From Sagittula marina (GTDB taxonomy: Bacteria > Pseudomonadota > Alphaproteobacteria > Rhodobacterales > Rhodobacteraceae), in contig NZ_JACIEJ010000006.1 in the NCBI RefSeq assembly GCF_014196795.1, positions 264,977 to 328,976 of the forward strand: a stretch of DNA of 64,000 nucleotides, in the 5' to 3' direction. This document shows positions 37,468-46,838 of this stretch, one piece after another (within the stretch, counting starts at the first letter, position 1; each line of letters begins with the position of its first letter). The notes under the pieces were generated by a model that saw only the letters and a list, made by a program, of their open reading frames with translations, searched no databases and was not told the DNA's origin. Both the position numbers and the translations under genes were made by a program.

Positions 37468-37695
37468 TCACGATTGCTCACCTTGCAGCCTGATTGGCGC
37501 ATTGCAGCACTGACAGACTTGACGCTTCGCCTTCAGCTCCTCGAGGAGATGCAGTGGCGCACTTTCGACAAACCTCTTGACCCGTTCAGGGTCGACATGG
37601 GCCCGACGGACACAATCCCGGTAGACGAGCCAGCAATGGATGGACCCTACGAAGCTGATCGCCATGCCAGCTATGCAGATCAACGGACCGATCAT
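37468..37695 (-). CDS. Small membrane protein with a Cys-rich tail, unknown
   Basis: A 75-residue frame, unrecognised. Residues 1-24 (MIGPLICIAGMAISFVGSIHCW) form one hydrophobic helix. A basic segment follows (RDCVRRAHVDPERVKRF), then a helix LHLLEELKAKRQ and a tail VCQCCNAPIRL with a CxCC cluster that could bind zinc. AAGGGA lies six to seven bases before the ATG. It is divergent from the defence operon at 37962. Coding status is plausible but unproved. Confidence 0.45.
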   Translation of the reverse strand: MIGPLICIAGMAISFVGSIHCWLVYRDCVRRAHVDPERVKRFVESAPLHLLEELKAKRQVCQCCNAPIRLQGEQS

Positions 37696-37961
37696 GCGCT
37701 TCCCTTTCTGACTGAGGATGCCGTCTTACTGAGAGCGTGCCTTAGGAAAACTACTCGCGGCAGCACGGGGCAGGGTCAAGCTTGCGTAGTTGGTGTGAGT
37801 CTGGCTGAGGCTCGCATTCCAAAGGGCTCACGGCCATCGCAACGTCCAAAAGAAAATGCTTTTCCATCTTCAACTTACGTGTGCCGTGTGTTCACATTGA
37901 AATGCAACGGCTCGCGAGAGGAGGGCCATAGCGAAAATGTGTTGCTCAAACGCAGAGAAGA

Positions 37962-39452
37962 ATGGTCGTGCGTACAACAAAACGACAGGCAGACGCGACT
38001 CCGTACGCGGCATCACTGATCGAAGGTATGAGGGATTTCGGGTATACGTTGGAAACTGCAATGGCAGATGTCATCGACAATTCGGTGACTGCCAAGGCGA
38101 CCAAGGTCGAAATTCTCGCAGAAACGGCGACAGATGAACCGTGGATCGCAATCGTCGACAACGGGACAGGCATGACCGAACCCGAGTTGATTGAAGCAAT
38201 GCGGCCTGGGACGAAAAATCCGCTTCAGGAACGCGAAGGTCATGATCTCGGACGGTTCGGGTTGGGCTTGAAGAGCGCGAGCTTTTCGCAATGCCGCCAG
38301 TTGACCGTGATCTCCAGGAAGGATGGTCATACATCTGGCGCCACATGGGATCTCGACAAGGTTGCGGAGAGCAATGACTGGCGCGTAGACCTCGAGGATG
38401 ACCTGACAGACATACCCGCTGCGGACAGGCTGCCGAATGCCGGGACCATTGTGCTTTGGCGCAAGCTGGATCGGCTCTCGACGAACTTTCGCAATGATGT
38501 TGCAAAGCGCTCAGCTGAAATCAACAAGGCCATTTCGGGTGCGGAGCGCCACTTGCGGCTCTGCTTCCATCGCTACATGGAGGGCAGCAAACCCGCTCTG
38601 CGGATACTGCTGAACGACCGAAAGCTCTTGCCGATAGACCCCTTTGCGACGGATCACCCGGCAACGCAGATGGATCCCGAAGATTTCTTGCCGCTGCTCA
38701 ACGGCGAAGTGGTCACCCAGTGCTTCACGCTTCCCCATCACAAAAAGATGTCGAAGACGGCTTGGGAAGACCTCGGTGGCCCCGAAGGCCATCTAAGGTC
38801 CCAAGGCTTCTACATCTATCGTGAGCGCCGTCTCATCATCGCCGGCAGTTGGCTGGGCCTCGCACGGCAGACAGAACTGACGAAACTGGCAAGGGTGCGT
38901 GTCGACATCCCGAACACCATGGACTCGGACTGGAAGATCGACGTCCGCAAGGCATCGGCCCAGATGCCGCCAGTTGTGCGCGAACGTCTGCGGAAAATCG
39001 TTGAACGGCTCCAAGGAACTTCGAAGCGAACCTACCAGCGCCGGGGGCGAAAGCTCGTGTCCGATGAGTATCTCCCGCTCTGGAACCGCGTCCAGAAGAA
39101 TGGTGGCATCGTCTACCGCCCCAATGTCGAGCACCCCTCGATCACCGGTTTCGCCGCCGCGCTGCCTGAAGATTTTCGGCATGGGTTCCGGACCTGCATC
39201 ATTCTTCTGGGCAGCGGCTTGCCCATTGCTGCATTGCATGCGGACATGCTGGGCGGCGCCGAGGATGTGACGCAAGACGCGGCAGATTTCGCGGATTTCG
39301 CCGACTCGGCCGAGATCGCCATCAGGGCGTTGCTGCATTCGAACATGACAGGAAATGACGTGGCGCGAGCTCTATGCTCGACCGAGCCGTTCATCCACCA
39401 CAAGGACGCGATTCGACGGCTTGTCGAAGAAATACAGGGAGAACCCTCGTGA
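37962..39452 (+). CDS. MORC/MutL-like GHKL ATPase, first gene of the defence operon
   Basis: A 496-residue GHKL (gyrase, Hsp90, histidine kinase, MutL) ATPase. The ATP fold is at the N-terminus: the N-box TAMADVIDNSVTAKA (Asn 40), the G1 box IVDNGTGM (66-71) and the lid GRFGLGLKSASF (97-108). The middle shows a transducer-like domain ending in DWKIDVRKASAQMP, and the C-terminus is unassigned. Prokaryotic MORC-type ATPases with this fold are encoded beside Z1 proteins, AIPR proteins and DNA methylases, as here. ATP-driven dimerisation to clamp or remodel DNA is the expected role. The start follows AGAGAAGA. The next gene begins with GTG overlapping this stop. Confidence 0.88.
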   Translation: MVVRTTKRQADATPYAASLIEGMRDFGYTLETAMADVIDNSVTAKATKVEILAETATDEPWIAIVDNGTGMTEPELIEAMRPGTKNPLQEREGHDLGRFGLGLKSASFSQCRQLTVISRKDGHTSGATWDLDKVAESNDWRVDLEDDLTDIPAADRLPNAGTIVLWRKLDRLSTNFRNDVAKRSAEINKAISGAERHLRLCFHRYMEGSKPALRILLNDRKLLPIDPFATDHPATQMDPEDFLPLLNGEVVTQCFTLPHHKKMSKTAWEDLGGPEGHLRSQGFYIYRERRLIIAGSWLGLARQTELTKLARVRVDIPNTMDSDWKIDVRKASAQMPPVVRERLRKIVERLQGTSKRTYQRRGRKLVSDEYLPLWNRVQKNGGIVYRPNVEHPSITGFAAALPEDFRHGFRTCIILLGSGLPIAALHADMLGGAEDVTQDAADFADFADSAEIAIRALLHSNMTGNDVARALCSTEPFIHHKDAIRRLVEEIQGEPS

Positions 39453-42205
39453 CCGCAGAGCTCAAGCATCTTGATGATGTCGTTTCGCAATCACTGGCGC
39501 ATCAGCGCAAAAGCGGCACCGAACTGCGGATGTTCATAACTACGATGAACGGGGCGTTGAACGTGAATGCCGGGCCGGATGCCCTCGAGCAGCTCGCACG
39601 TGACATTGAGGAGCGTTTCGGCATCACCATGGGGCTCGGGGCGATGGTCGATGACGAGAGCTTTCGACCTTGGTTGGACGAGGCCAAGGCGTCCATCGAC
39701 CCGTTCTACTGGGACCGTTACAAAAAGCTGCTGCACAAGAACGGCCTGCCACAAGACGTCATCACCACCACTGACGAACTGACTGACCGCATCCTCGGTC
39801 GCTTGGGCAATCCGGGACTCGACGAGAAATGGGATCGCCGGGGGATGGTTGTCGGTCACGTCCAGAGCGGCAAGACGGCGAACTACACCGGCTTGATCTG
39901 CAAGGCGGCGGACGCAGGTTACCGTTTGATCGTCGTGATCGCGGGCATCCACAACAATCTGCGCAACCAAACCCAGGAACGGATCGACGAAGGCTTCATC
40001 GGTCGTGATACCGGGCGGCTGGCAACGCAGGGCAAGAAGGGCAACCGCGCCATTGGTGTCGGACTGTTTGATGACCGCCATGTCCCGGTTGGCTTGACGA
40101 ATACACTCGCCGACTTCCGAAAGGACACGGCGTCCACCAACACCAGCCAGATCGATTCCTACAAGGTACCGGTGGTTCTGGTCATCAAGAAGAACCACAA
40201 CACGCTCCGCAACCTGCTGGACTGGCTGCGCGAGAACAGTGCCAGGGGCGACGATCAGATGATCGACCAGCCGATGCTGCTGATCGATGACGAGGCCGAC
40301 AACGCTTCGATCAACACGAAGTACTCGAAGGACGAGATTACCAAGATTAACGGGCAGATCCGGGATCTACTGAACATGTTTCACCGCAGCTGTTACGTCG
40401 GCTACACCGCGACGCCCTTCGCCAACATTTTCGTCGACCCGGACCAGTATGACGAAGCGCTCAAGGAAGATCTCTTCCCGAAGCACTTCATCGTGGGGCT
40501 GGATGCACCGTCAAACTACTTCGGCGCGAAGAAGATTTTCATCGACGGAATTCCCGATGATGGCGACCCTGTCTGGCTGCGCTACATTACTGACAACGAA
40601 GACGTTCTGCCGATGAAGCACCGCATCGACCAGACGGTCGATGAATTGCCTGAAAGCCTGAAGGAGGCCGTGCGAGCGTTTCTGATCGCGCGGACAATCC
40701 GGAATCTGCGCGGCCAGGCCTCGAAACACTGCTCGATGCTGGTGAATGCGAGCCGCTTCACGAAGGTGCAGGGGCTGCTGCGGAACCGGTTACACCAATA
40801 CGTCGGCGGCATTCAGGACACGCTGCGTGTCAACGGTGCGCGCGGTGAAGCTGCATTGCGCGACGCGATGATTGCGGATCTGCATGAGACTTGGGAGAGG
40901 GAGTATTTCGACGCCGAGCCGGACTGGTCCAAGGTGCTTGCGGCCATGCTTGAAGCGGTCGCGGCGGCGAAGGTCGTTGAGGTGAACAGCCGCGCCAACG
41001 GCCTCGACTATACCGGCGAGTCCAACGTTGGCCAGACAGTCATTGCCGTTGGCGGCTTCTCGCTCTCGCGGGGCCTCACGCTCGAAGGCCTGACGGTCAC
41101 CTGGTTCCTCCGCAACACCATGATGTATGACACGCTGATGCAGATGGGCCGATGGTTCGGTTATCGTGGCGGCTACGAGGATCTGTGCCGCATCTGGATG
41201 CCCTCTGACGCGATCGACTGGTATGCTCACATCGCCGAAGCGAGCGAGGAACTGCATCTCGAGTTGAAGAAGATGGAGAAGGCCAAGGCGACGCCTTCCG
41301 ACTTCGGCTTGGCCGTGCGCAGCCACCCGGCATCGCTCTTGGTGACTGCCCGCAACAAAATGGGGTCAGGCCAGAAACACATCCTGATCGGCCTGTCCAA
41401 CGCCTGGGTTGAGACCGCAAAGATCACGGCCAAGCCAAAGGAACTTGCAGCGAACCATGAAGCCGCTGTGCGCCTGCTGGAGGGCATGGCCGCGCGAGGA
41501 CTTGGACCGGCGGCAGCTGACAAGGTGAACGGTGGGCATCTTCTGAAGGACGTGCCGGTCGAAGTGATCGACCAGTTTCTGCTCGCTTGGCGCAACCATG
41601 AACAAGCCTTCCTGACCCAACCCGGGCCGGTTCGTGGCTACATACACGATCGGCAAGATGACGAACTGAAAGAGTGGGACGTTCTTGTCACCGACGTGAA
41701 GAGCGAAGCCGACAACTTTGATATTGGCGGCTGGACCGTCGGACCGCAGATGCGCCGTATCGGTTACGCCGACCTCGGCGATCATCTTCTGTCCATGAGT
41801 GGCAAGCGCGCCCGCATTGCTTCCCGTGGCGTAGAGCGTATCGGGGTCGATGAGGAAAAGGCCAAGCAAGCTGAAGCAGCATATCTGGCCGCTGAGAAAC
41901 TCGATGGAACGGACGAGGAAAAGCGCCCGTCATTCCCAGACCGGATCTATCGCCAGGTCCGCGACAAGCCACTGTTCGTGCTTCATGTCGTGCAGGTTCG
42001 CCAGCCTGAGGAAAAGGACATTGATCAGTTGCGTGACAAGAGCGTGCTCGACCGGCTGCCCGAGCGTCCCGTGATCGGTTGGAGCATCAGCCTTCCCCCG
42101 TCCGCCAAACCGAATGATCGGGTGGAATACATCATCAACATGGTGAAGTTCCGCGAAATCTACGGCACCGAAGAGGATGACGATGGCGCATATGAGGACG
42201 ATTGA
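39449..42205 (+). CDS. Z1-domain helicase-like ATPase
   Basis: A 918-residue superfamily II-type ATPase with a Z1 domain. Walker A is VVGHVQSGKTANYTG (about residues 136-143), Walker B is LLIDDEADNAS (DDEAD, 280-284) and the motif-VI-like arginine segment is LMQMGRWFGYRGGYEDLCRIW. The region between the ATPase halves and the C-terminus matches my memory of Z1 proteins in general layout only. The GTG at 39449 is chosen because it overlaps the upstream stop by four bases (GTGA) and gives a family-like length; the next ATG is at 39530. It is probably the DNA translocating or remodelling motor of the system. Confidence 0.88.
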   Translation: MTAELKHLDDVVSQSLAHQRKSGTELRMFITTMNGALNVNAGPDALEQLARDIEERFGITMGLGAMVDDESFRPWLDEAKASIDPFYWDRYKKLLHKNGLPQDVITTTDELTDRILGRLGNPGLDEKWDRRGMVVGHVQSGKTANYTGLICKAADAGYRLIVVIAGIHNNLRNQTQERIDEGFIGRDTGRLATQGKKGNRAIGVGLFDDRHVPVGLTNTLADFRKDTASTNTSQIDSYKVPVVLVIKKNHNTLRNLLDWLRENSARGDDQMIDQPMLLIDDEADNASINTKYSKDEITKINGQIRDLLNMFHRSCYVGYTATPFANIFVDPDQYDEALKEDLFPKHFIVGLDAPSNYFGAKKIFIDGIPDDGDPVWLRYITDNEDVLPMKHRIDQTVDELPESLKEAVRAFLIARTIRNLRGQASKHCSMLVNASRFTKVQGLLRNRLHQYVGGIQDTLRVNGARGEAALRDAMIADLHETWEREYFDAEPDWSKVLAAMLEAVAAAKVVEVNSRANGLDYTGESNVGQTVIAVGGFSLSRGLTLEGLTVTWFLRNTMMYDTLMQMGRWFGYRGGYEDLCRIWMPSDAIDWYAHIAEASEELHLELKKMEKAKATPSDFGLAVRSHPASLLVTARNKMGSGQKHILIGLSNAWVETAKITAKPKELAANHEAAVRLLEGMAARGLGPAAADKVNGGHLLKDVPVEVIDQFLLAWRNHEQAFLTQPGPVRGYIHDRQDDELKEWDVLVTDVKSEADNFDIGGWTVGPQMRRIGYADLGDHLLSMSGKRARIASRGVERIGVDEEKAKQAEAAYLAAEKLDGTDEEKRPSFPDRIYRQVRDKPLFVLHVVQVRQPEEKDIDQLRDKSVLDRLPERPVIGWSISLPPSAKPNDRVEYIINMVKFREIYGTEEDDDGAYEDD

Positions 42206-43160
42206 GAGACCGTGGGCCAGCCTCGCCGAGAACGAGGCACGGCGTGTCGACAGCAAGGGGCGGTTCGACTTCTTCTGGGTGAGGATGCATGACGGGGCTC
42301 CAGGCTTGGTGCTGCGCCTCTCGGCCGGCGTCGAAGAGGTGCGCCCATTGCCGAAGCTCAAGCATGTCGGCGTTTTCTACCGGGTCGTCGAGGGCGCCAA
42401 CCACCTTTGCATCACGCTGTCCGAATTCGCCCATATCGACCTTTTCGAAACACTTTGTCGGGACGTGGTTTCAGCGGGCGAAGAGGCCGCCGATCTCCAA
42501 GGGGCACTCGGCCGCGCCGTTCGGCGGGCCATGCGCTGGCACCATCTTCTGCGGGGGGGCAAGCAGGGAATGCCGCTGGAAGTGCAACGTGGCCTGGTCG
42601 GCGAACTTGCATTCCTGCGCGAGCTCGTCGCTGTCATCGGTCCGAGCAAGGCGGTGGAAGCCTGGAAGGGGCCGGATGACAGCGCGAAGGACTTCGAGCT
42701 TCCTGGCATGTTCTTCGAAGTCAAGGCGCGGAGGAGCGCGGCCCATCCGAAGATCCGGATTTCGTCCGAGGTCCAACTGATGGACATCGTCGGAGCCCAG
42801 CTGTTCCTTCGCGTCCAGGATGTGGACACCGCACTGGATGCCGTGGGTGACAACCTGAAGGATCATGTGGACAGAACGGCGAAGCTGCTCGAAGATGATG
42901 TTGCAGCGCTGGACGTGTGGGAGCAGCGCATCGCCGAAAGCCCCTATGCGGAAGACGCCGTCGAACCGGAACGTCGCTGGCACCTCGGAGCGGCACGGCT
43001 GTTTCAGGTCGTCGAGGGCTTCCCGAGGATCGTCCCGCCGCTGCCGGCAGGGACCGAAGAACTGGCTTATTCAATACGCCTTGATGCCTGCACCGGCTTC
43101 GAGACCACAACAGATTTGAAGACATTGCTATTGGGGGAGACACGGGATGTCGGAGCTTGA
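42183..43160 (+). CDS. PD-(D/E)XK motif protein, predicted nuclease of the defence system
   Basis: A 325-residue protein with a restriction-endonuclease-like core: GLVGELAFLREL (Glu 141), DDSAKDFELPGMFFEVKARRS (Asp 170, Glu 179, Lys 181) and the following RISSEVQL. This is the E...D...ExK arrangement of PD-(D/E)XK nucleases in Z1-associated loci (DUF4420-like). The ATG at 42183 has AAGAGG six bases upstream, whereas the ATG at 42177 touches that site, so 42183 is preferred. It overlaps the Z1 gene by 23 bases and the AIPR gene by 14. It is the best candidate for the DNA-cutting subunit. Confidence 0.85.
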   Translation: MAHMRTIERPWASLAENEARRVDSKGRFDFFWVRMHDGAPGLVLRLSAGVEEVRPLPKLKHVGVFYRVVEGANHLCITLSEFAHIDLFETLCRDVVSAGEEAADLQGALGRAVRRAMRWHHLLRGGKQGMPLEVQRGLVGELAFLRELVAVIGPSKAVEAWKGPDDSAKDFELPGMFFEVKARRSAAHPKIRISSEVQLMDIVGAQLFLRVQDVDTALDAVGDNLKDHVDRTAKLLEDDVAALDVWEQRIAESPYAEDAVEPERRWHLGAARLFQVVEGFPRIVPPLPAGTEELAYSIRLDACTGFETTTDLKTLLLGETRDVGA

Positions 43161-45237
43161 GGAATTCCATCAGAGTCTCATCGCGGAGGTCCAAGGTGAC
43201 GCCGATGCGATGGGGGCCTACGTCCAGGAAGCCTTCTTCGAAAAGGTTGGAGAGATCCTCAACGAAGCCGGCGAGATCGAGGAAGCCGACTACTGCCATT
43301 TCGCTGGCAAGCGGGGGAGGGTCACTTTGCAGGTCAGCGGTTACAGCGGAGATCCACGTGACACCAACGGTGAGCTTGCACTGATCCTGACAGACTTCCA
43401 GATTACGCCGAAGGTTCGAAAAACTGATGGCAAGCACCTGCAAACGCAGTTTTCGAAATTGGTGGAGTTCCTGAGACACTCGAGGACGGAGCAATTCCTC
43501 GATGATCTGGAAGAAACCAGCAATGCCGCGCAACTGGTCGAGCTCATCCAGACCCGGTGGCCGCTCATCGAAAAGATCAAACTGATCTATGTCACAAATT
43601 CGGACAACCGGGCGAAGGCGGACGCCAAACCTGCAGGTGAAATTGGCGGCAAGCCCGTCACTTACAGTTCGTGGGACCTGAAACGCCTTCAGGCATACTT
43701 CGAACAGGGCAGAGCCCGCGAAGATCTGACGATTGATTTCGCCGGAGAATTCGGTGGTGCAGTGCCGGTTCTCCGGGCGTCCGGGGCGGATACGTCACTC
43801 GAAAGCTATCTCGCGGTCATTCCGGGTGCGCAGCTTGCCCAGATTTACGATCGATGGGGTGCCCGTCTGCTGGAAGCCAACGTGAGGAGCTTCCTTCAGG
43901 CGCGCGGCAAGGTGAACAGAGGCATCAGGGACACCATCAAGGATGATCCCCAGATGTTTTTTGCCTATAACAACGGGCTATCCGCCACAGCCGAAAACGT
44001 CATCTGCGAGAAGACCGAAGACGGTCTAGTGATTACTCGCGCCGAAAACCTTCAGATCGTAAATGGAGGTCAGACTACAGCCTCGATCCATGCTGCCCGC
44101 AAGCTGGCTGGCGAAGGTCTGAAAGACATCTATGTCCAGATGAAACTGAATGTCGTTCCTCCGACACTGGCACCGACGGTGGTCCCGCAGATCTCGGAAT
44201 TCGCCAACAGCCAGAACAAGGTCAACGCCGCGGACTTCTTTGCCAACCACCCGTTTCACATTCGCATTGAAGAACTATCTCGGAGGATCCTCGCGCCGGC
44301 TGGAGCAGATGGATACCGGGAGACCAAATGGTTCTACGAACGGGCACGCGGTCAGTTCGCAGACGAACGCGCCAAGAAGACCTCCGCTCAGAGAAACAAA
44401 TGGGATGCCGAATTCCCGAAGTCGCAGTTCTTCACCAAGACCGACCTGGCCAAGTTCGAGAACTCATGGAGCGGGCGTCCTGAAGAAGTCTCAAAGGGGG
44501 CTCAGAAGAACTTCGCGGAGTTCGCCAAGGTGATCCAGAAAGTCTGGGGCAAGAGTGGTGCCCGGGTGGACGAAGTCTGGTATCGTCAATTGATTGCGAA
44601 GGCCATCATCTTCCGCAGGCTGGAAAAACTGGTCTCGGCACAGGAATGGTATGAAGGTGGCTACCGGGCGAACATCGTCACCTATGCCATAGCAAAGGTC
44701 GCGCACGACGCCGAAGCCGCAGAGAAGCAAGTCGATCTCCAACGGGTCTGGCGCATGCAGACCGTACCACCCACCTTGGAAGAGGCGCTGCTGGTCGCCG
44801 CCGCCGAAGCACAGAGCCTGATCACCAGCCCGCCGGAAGGCATCCGGAACATGAGCGAATGGGCCAAGAAGCAGGCCTGCTGGGAGCGTTTCAGGAAAAC
44901 GAAGCTGGATTACCCGGAAGACTTCAAGGGAATGCTGATAGCTCCCGAGGAAGCGCGCAGTGAGGACGACGCGATCAAGGATGACGTCGAATTGAACAAG
45001 AGCGTCGAGGATCAAACTCGGGTGTTCGAACTCGGGTCGAAGTTCTGGGACGAAGCGCGAAACTGGGGGCGGAGCCACAAGCTTTTGACTCCCATGGAAT
45101 ATCAGGTCTTGGGAATCTGCGCGAAAATTCCTGACCGTATCCCCACCGAGAACCAGACCGCAGTTGCAATCAAGGCGCTCGCCAAGCTGGAGCGCAAGGG
45201 CTTCGGTATCACTGAAGAGGCGACAGCGGCCGAGTGA
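43147..45237 (+). CDS. AIPR-family (abortive infection phage resistance) protein
   Basis: A 696-residue AIPR protein. The family signature is very clear at about residues 236-313: LLEANVRSFLQARGKVNRGI, then FFAYNNGLSATAENV and LQIVNGGQTTASI. The N-terminal 200 residues contain a second, unassigned alpha/beta region; the C-terminal third is charged and helical. AIPR proteins are linked to phage resistance and often travel with restriction enzymes. Which step it performs (sensor, nuclease partner or effector) is unknown. It is the last gene of the four-gene operon, ending 21 bases from the convergent methyltransferase. Confidence 0.88.
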   Translation: MSELEEFHQSLIAEVQGDADAMGAYVQEAFFEKVGEILNEAGEIEEADYCHFAGKRGRVTLQVSGYSGDPRDTNGELALILTDFQITPKVRKTDGKHLQTQFSKLVEFLRHSRTEQFLDDLEETSNAAQLVELIQTRWPLIEKIKLIYVTNSDNRAKADAKPAGEIGGKPVTYSSWDLKRLQAYFEQGRAREDLTIDFAGEFGGAVPVLRASGADTSLESYLAVIPGAQLAQIYDRWGARLLEANVRSFLQARGKVNRGIRDTIKDDPQMFFAYNNGLSATAENVICEKTEDGLVITRAENLQIVNGGQTTASIHAARKLAGEGLKDIYVQMKLNVVPPTLAPTVVPQISEFANSQNKVNAADFFANHPFHIRIEELSRRILAPAGADGYRETKWFYERARGQFADERAKKTSAQRNKWDAEFPKSQFFTKTDLAKFENSWSGRPEEVSKGAQKNFAEFAKVIQKVWGKSGARVDEVWYRQLIAKAIIFRRLEKLVSAQEWYEGGYRANIVTYAIAKVAHDAEAAEKQVDLQRVWRMQTVPPTLEEALLVAAAEAQSLITSPPEGIRNMSEWAKKQACWERFRKTKLDYPEDFKGMLIAPEEARSEDDAIKDDVELNKSVEDQTRVFELGSKFWDEARNWGRSHKLLTPMEYQVLGICAKIPDRIPTENQTAVAIKALAKLERKGFGITEEATAAE

Positions 45238-45258
45238 TCAGCCTTCGTCGCATCGTTT

Positions 45259-46752
45259 TCACGAAAGCAACCGCATGACGGCCGTTGCGATTTGATGTGC
45301 AAGGTAGGGTGGAACCGCGTTGCCGACCTGATGATACTGCTTCGTGCGTGGGCCGCAGAACCAGTAGTTGTCCGGGAACGTCTGCAAACGTGCTGCCTCG
45401 CGCACAGTCAGCGCGCGGCATTGCTTCGGATCGGGATGGATGAAGTAGTGTCCGTCCTTCGAGATGTGGCTGGTCACGGTCGTTGACGGCCTGCCTGCTG
45501 CCTGCGTCCGGAAACGGTCGGCGAAGTCTCCGGAGCTGCGATTTTTGTGTTTCGGCTGCAGAAACTCAGGGAACTCGATCAGCTTCGGGGCTTTCTTGAA
45601 AACATGAGTGTAGGCGGCCGAATACATGTACCGACCGAGGTCTTCCGGAATGTGGCCGCGGGTCTCGTGCTGGAGTGTTGTGCGCAACCGGTCGTCAGAA
45701 AACCAAGCTTGGAGATGATCCGGCATTGTTGACTTCTCACCCTTCCAACCACTGCTGCGATGGTGAGGCAGATCGTTGGCCGAGGCGATCGCGCGCGCGA
45801 TTGCTTGTACATCATCGGGGATTCCACTGGCATTCGCGATGGCGAGGGCCTGCTCACGGACAGCGTGGTGCCACCTGTCAACGCTGTCCTGTCGGCTCAA
45901 ACCGCTTCTCAATTGCCACATGCCGGTGATGGCCTCACCGACCGTGACCGGCGGCTGGGGTTCCCCCAGGATCGGGCCATTCAAATCCAGACCTGCCGCG
46001 ATGTCCTTGCGTATCCCGAGGATGATGACACGATGGCGAGCCTGAGGAACACCATGGTCTTCGGCCCGGATAAGGAAACTGCGCGCCTCAGCCCGGCTGC
46101 CATCTTCGGGTGTCGGTTGAGCCAGGGGGAGCAGTCGGTACCCGTCCCCCGAAGCCTCGAGATCATCCAGAACCCTGCTGAAGATGCCCCCGCCATCGAC
46201 CTTGCTCGATAGCATGCCTTTGACATTCTCCATGACAAAGGCCGCCGGATTCAGGCGATCCAGAATTCGCACGTATTCTCGATACAGGTAGTGCCGCTCA
46301 TCCTGCTCCGGCACGTAATCAGCCTTGCCCTTGTTCCTTGAACGACCCGCGAGGGAATAGGCTTGGCAGGGCGGCCCCCCGATCAGGATCGTGTTTCCTC
46401 CGTGCGCTTCGCGGGCGTGGTCGAGTTCGACAGCCAGCTCTTCGAACACGCCGTCCCCGCCCAGAACTCGCTGCCTGACCTCCTGTTCCGCCAACCTCCA
46501 GTTCGATGGATAGAGTTCCGACCAGTCAGGAAAAGGTGCGCCCTTGTTCAGCGCATTGTAGTATTCCTGAGGAAACTCGTCGAAGGACCGCAAGAAAGCG
46601 CGCAATCGCAGCGTCTGGATGGCGTGGTCATCCATTTCGATGGACAGATGGATCTTCATCCCTGCATCGGATGCACGACCAGCCCGCGAGAAGCCCTCAC
46701 CGAGGCCACCGGGTCCCGCAAATAGATCAATGATGGCAAATTTCCGGGTCAT
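45259..46752 (-). CDS. DNA (cytosine-5)-methyltransferase
   Basis: A 497-residue C5-methyltransferase. Motif I is IIDLFAGPGGLGEGF (8-21), motif IV is IGGPPCQAYSLAGRSRN (catalytic Cys 129), motif VI is FVMENVKGM (174-180), motif VIII is near QARHRVIILG, and motifs IX-X are REAARLQTFPDNYWF and YHQVGNAVPP. The 46752 start gives MTRKFAIIDLFAG; an upstream in-frame ATG adds a leader unlike the family. It should protect host DNA from the neighbouring nuclease system. The target-recognition region between motifs VIII and IX cannot be decoded by eye. It is divergent from vsr, sharing an 86-base promoter gap. Confidence 0.95.
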   Translation of the reverse strand: MTRKFAIIDLFAGPGGLGEGFSRAGRASDAGMKIHLSIEMDDHAIQTLRLRAFLRSFDEFPQEYYNALNKGAPFPDWSELYPSNWRLAEQEVRQRVLGGDGVFEELAVELDHAREAHGGNTILIGGPPCQAYSLAGRSRNKGKADYVPEQDERHYLYREYVRILDRLNPAAFVMENVKGMLSSKVDGGGIFSRVLDDLEASGDGYRLLPLAQPTPEDGSRAEARSFLIRAEDHGVPQARHRVIILGIRKDIAAGLDLNGPILGEPQPPVTVGEAITGMWQLRSGLSRQDSVDRWHHAVREQALAIANASGIPDDVQAIARAIASANDLPHHRSSGWKGEKSTMPDHLQAWFSDDRLRTTLQHETRGHIPEDLGRYMYSAAYTHVFKKAPKLIEFPEFLQPKHKNRSSGDFADRFRTQAAGRPSTTVTSHISKDGHYFIHPDPKQCRALTVREAARLQTFPDNYWFCGPRTKQYHQVGNAVPPYLAHQIATAVMRLLS

Positions 46753-46838
46753 GGCAATCCTTCCTGGAGGCGCATGTCTACCAGGTTTTGCTATCAATGG
46801 CAGGTGGAAAATGGGGGCCAAATGGCTACATTTCACTC

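Noticed and set aside
45259..46752. Methyltransferase as an independent orphan Dcm unrelated to the operon
   Set aside because: Convergent placement 21 bases from the AIPR gene, the paired vsr and the known association of such genes with MORC/Z1 loci make membership more likely, though this is not proved.
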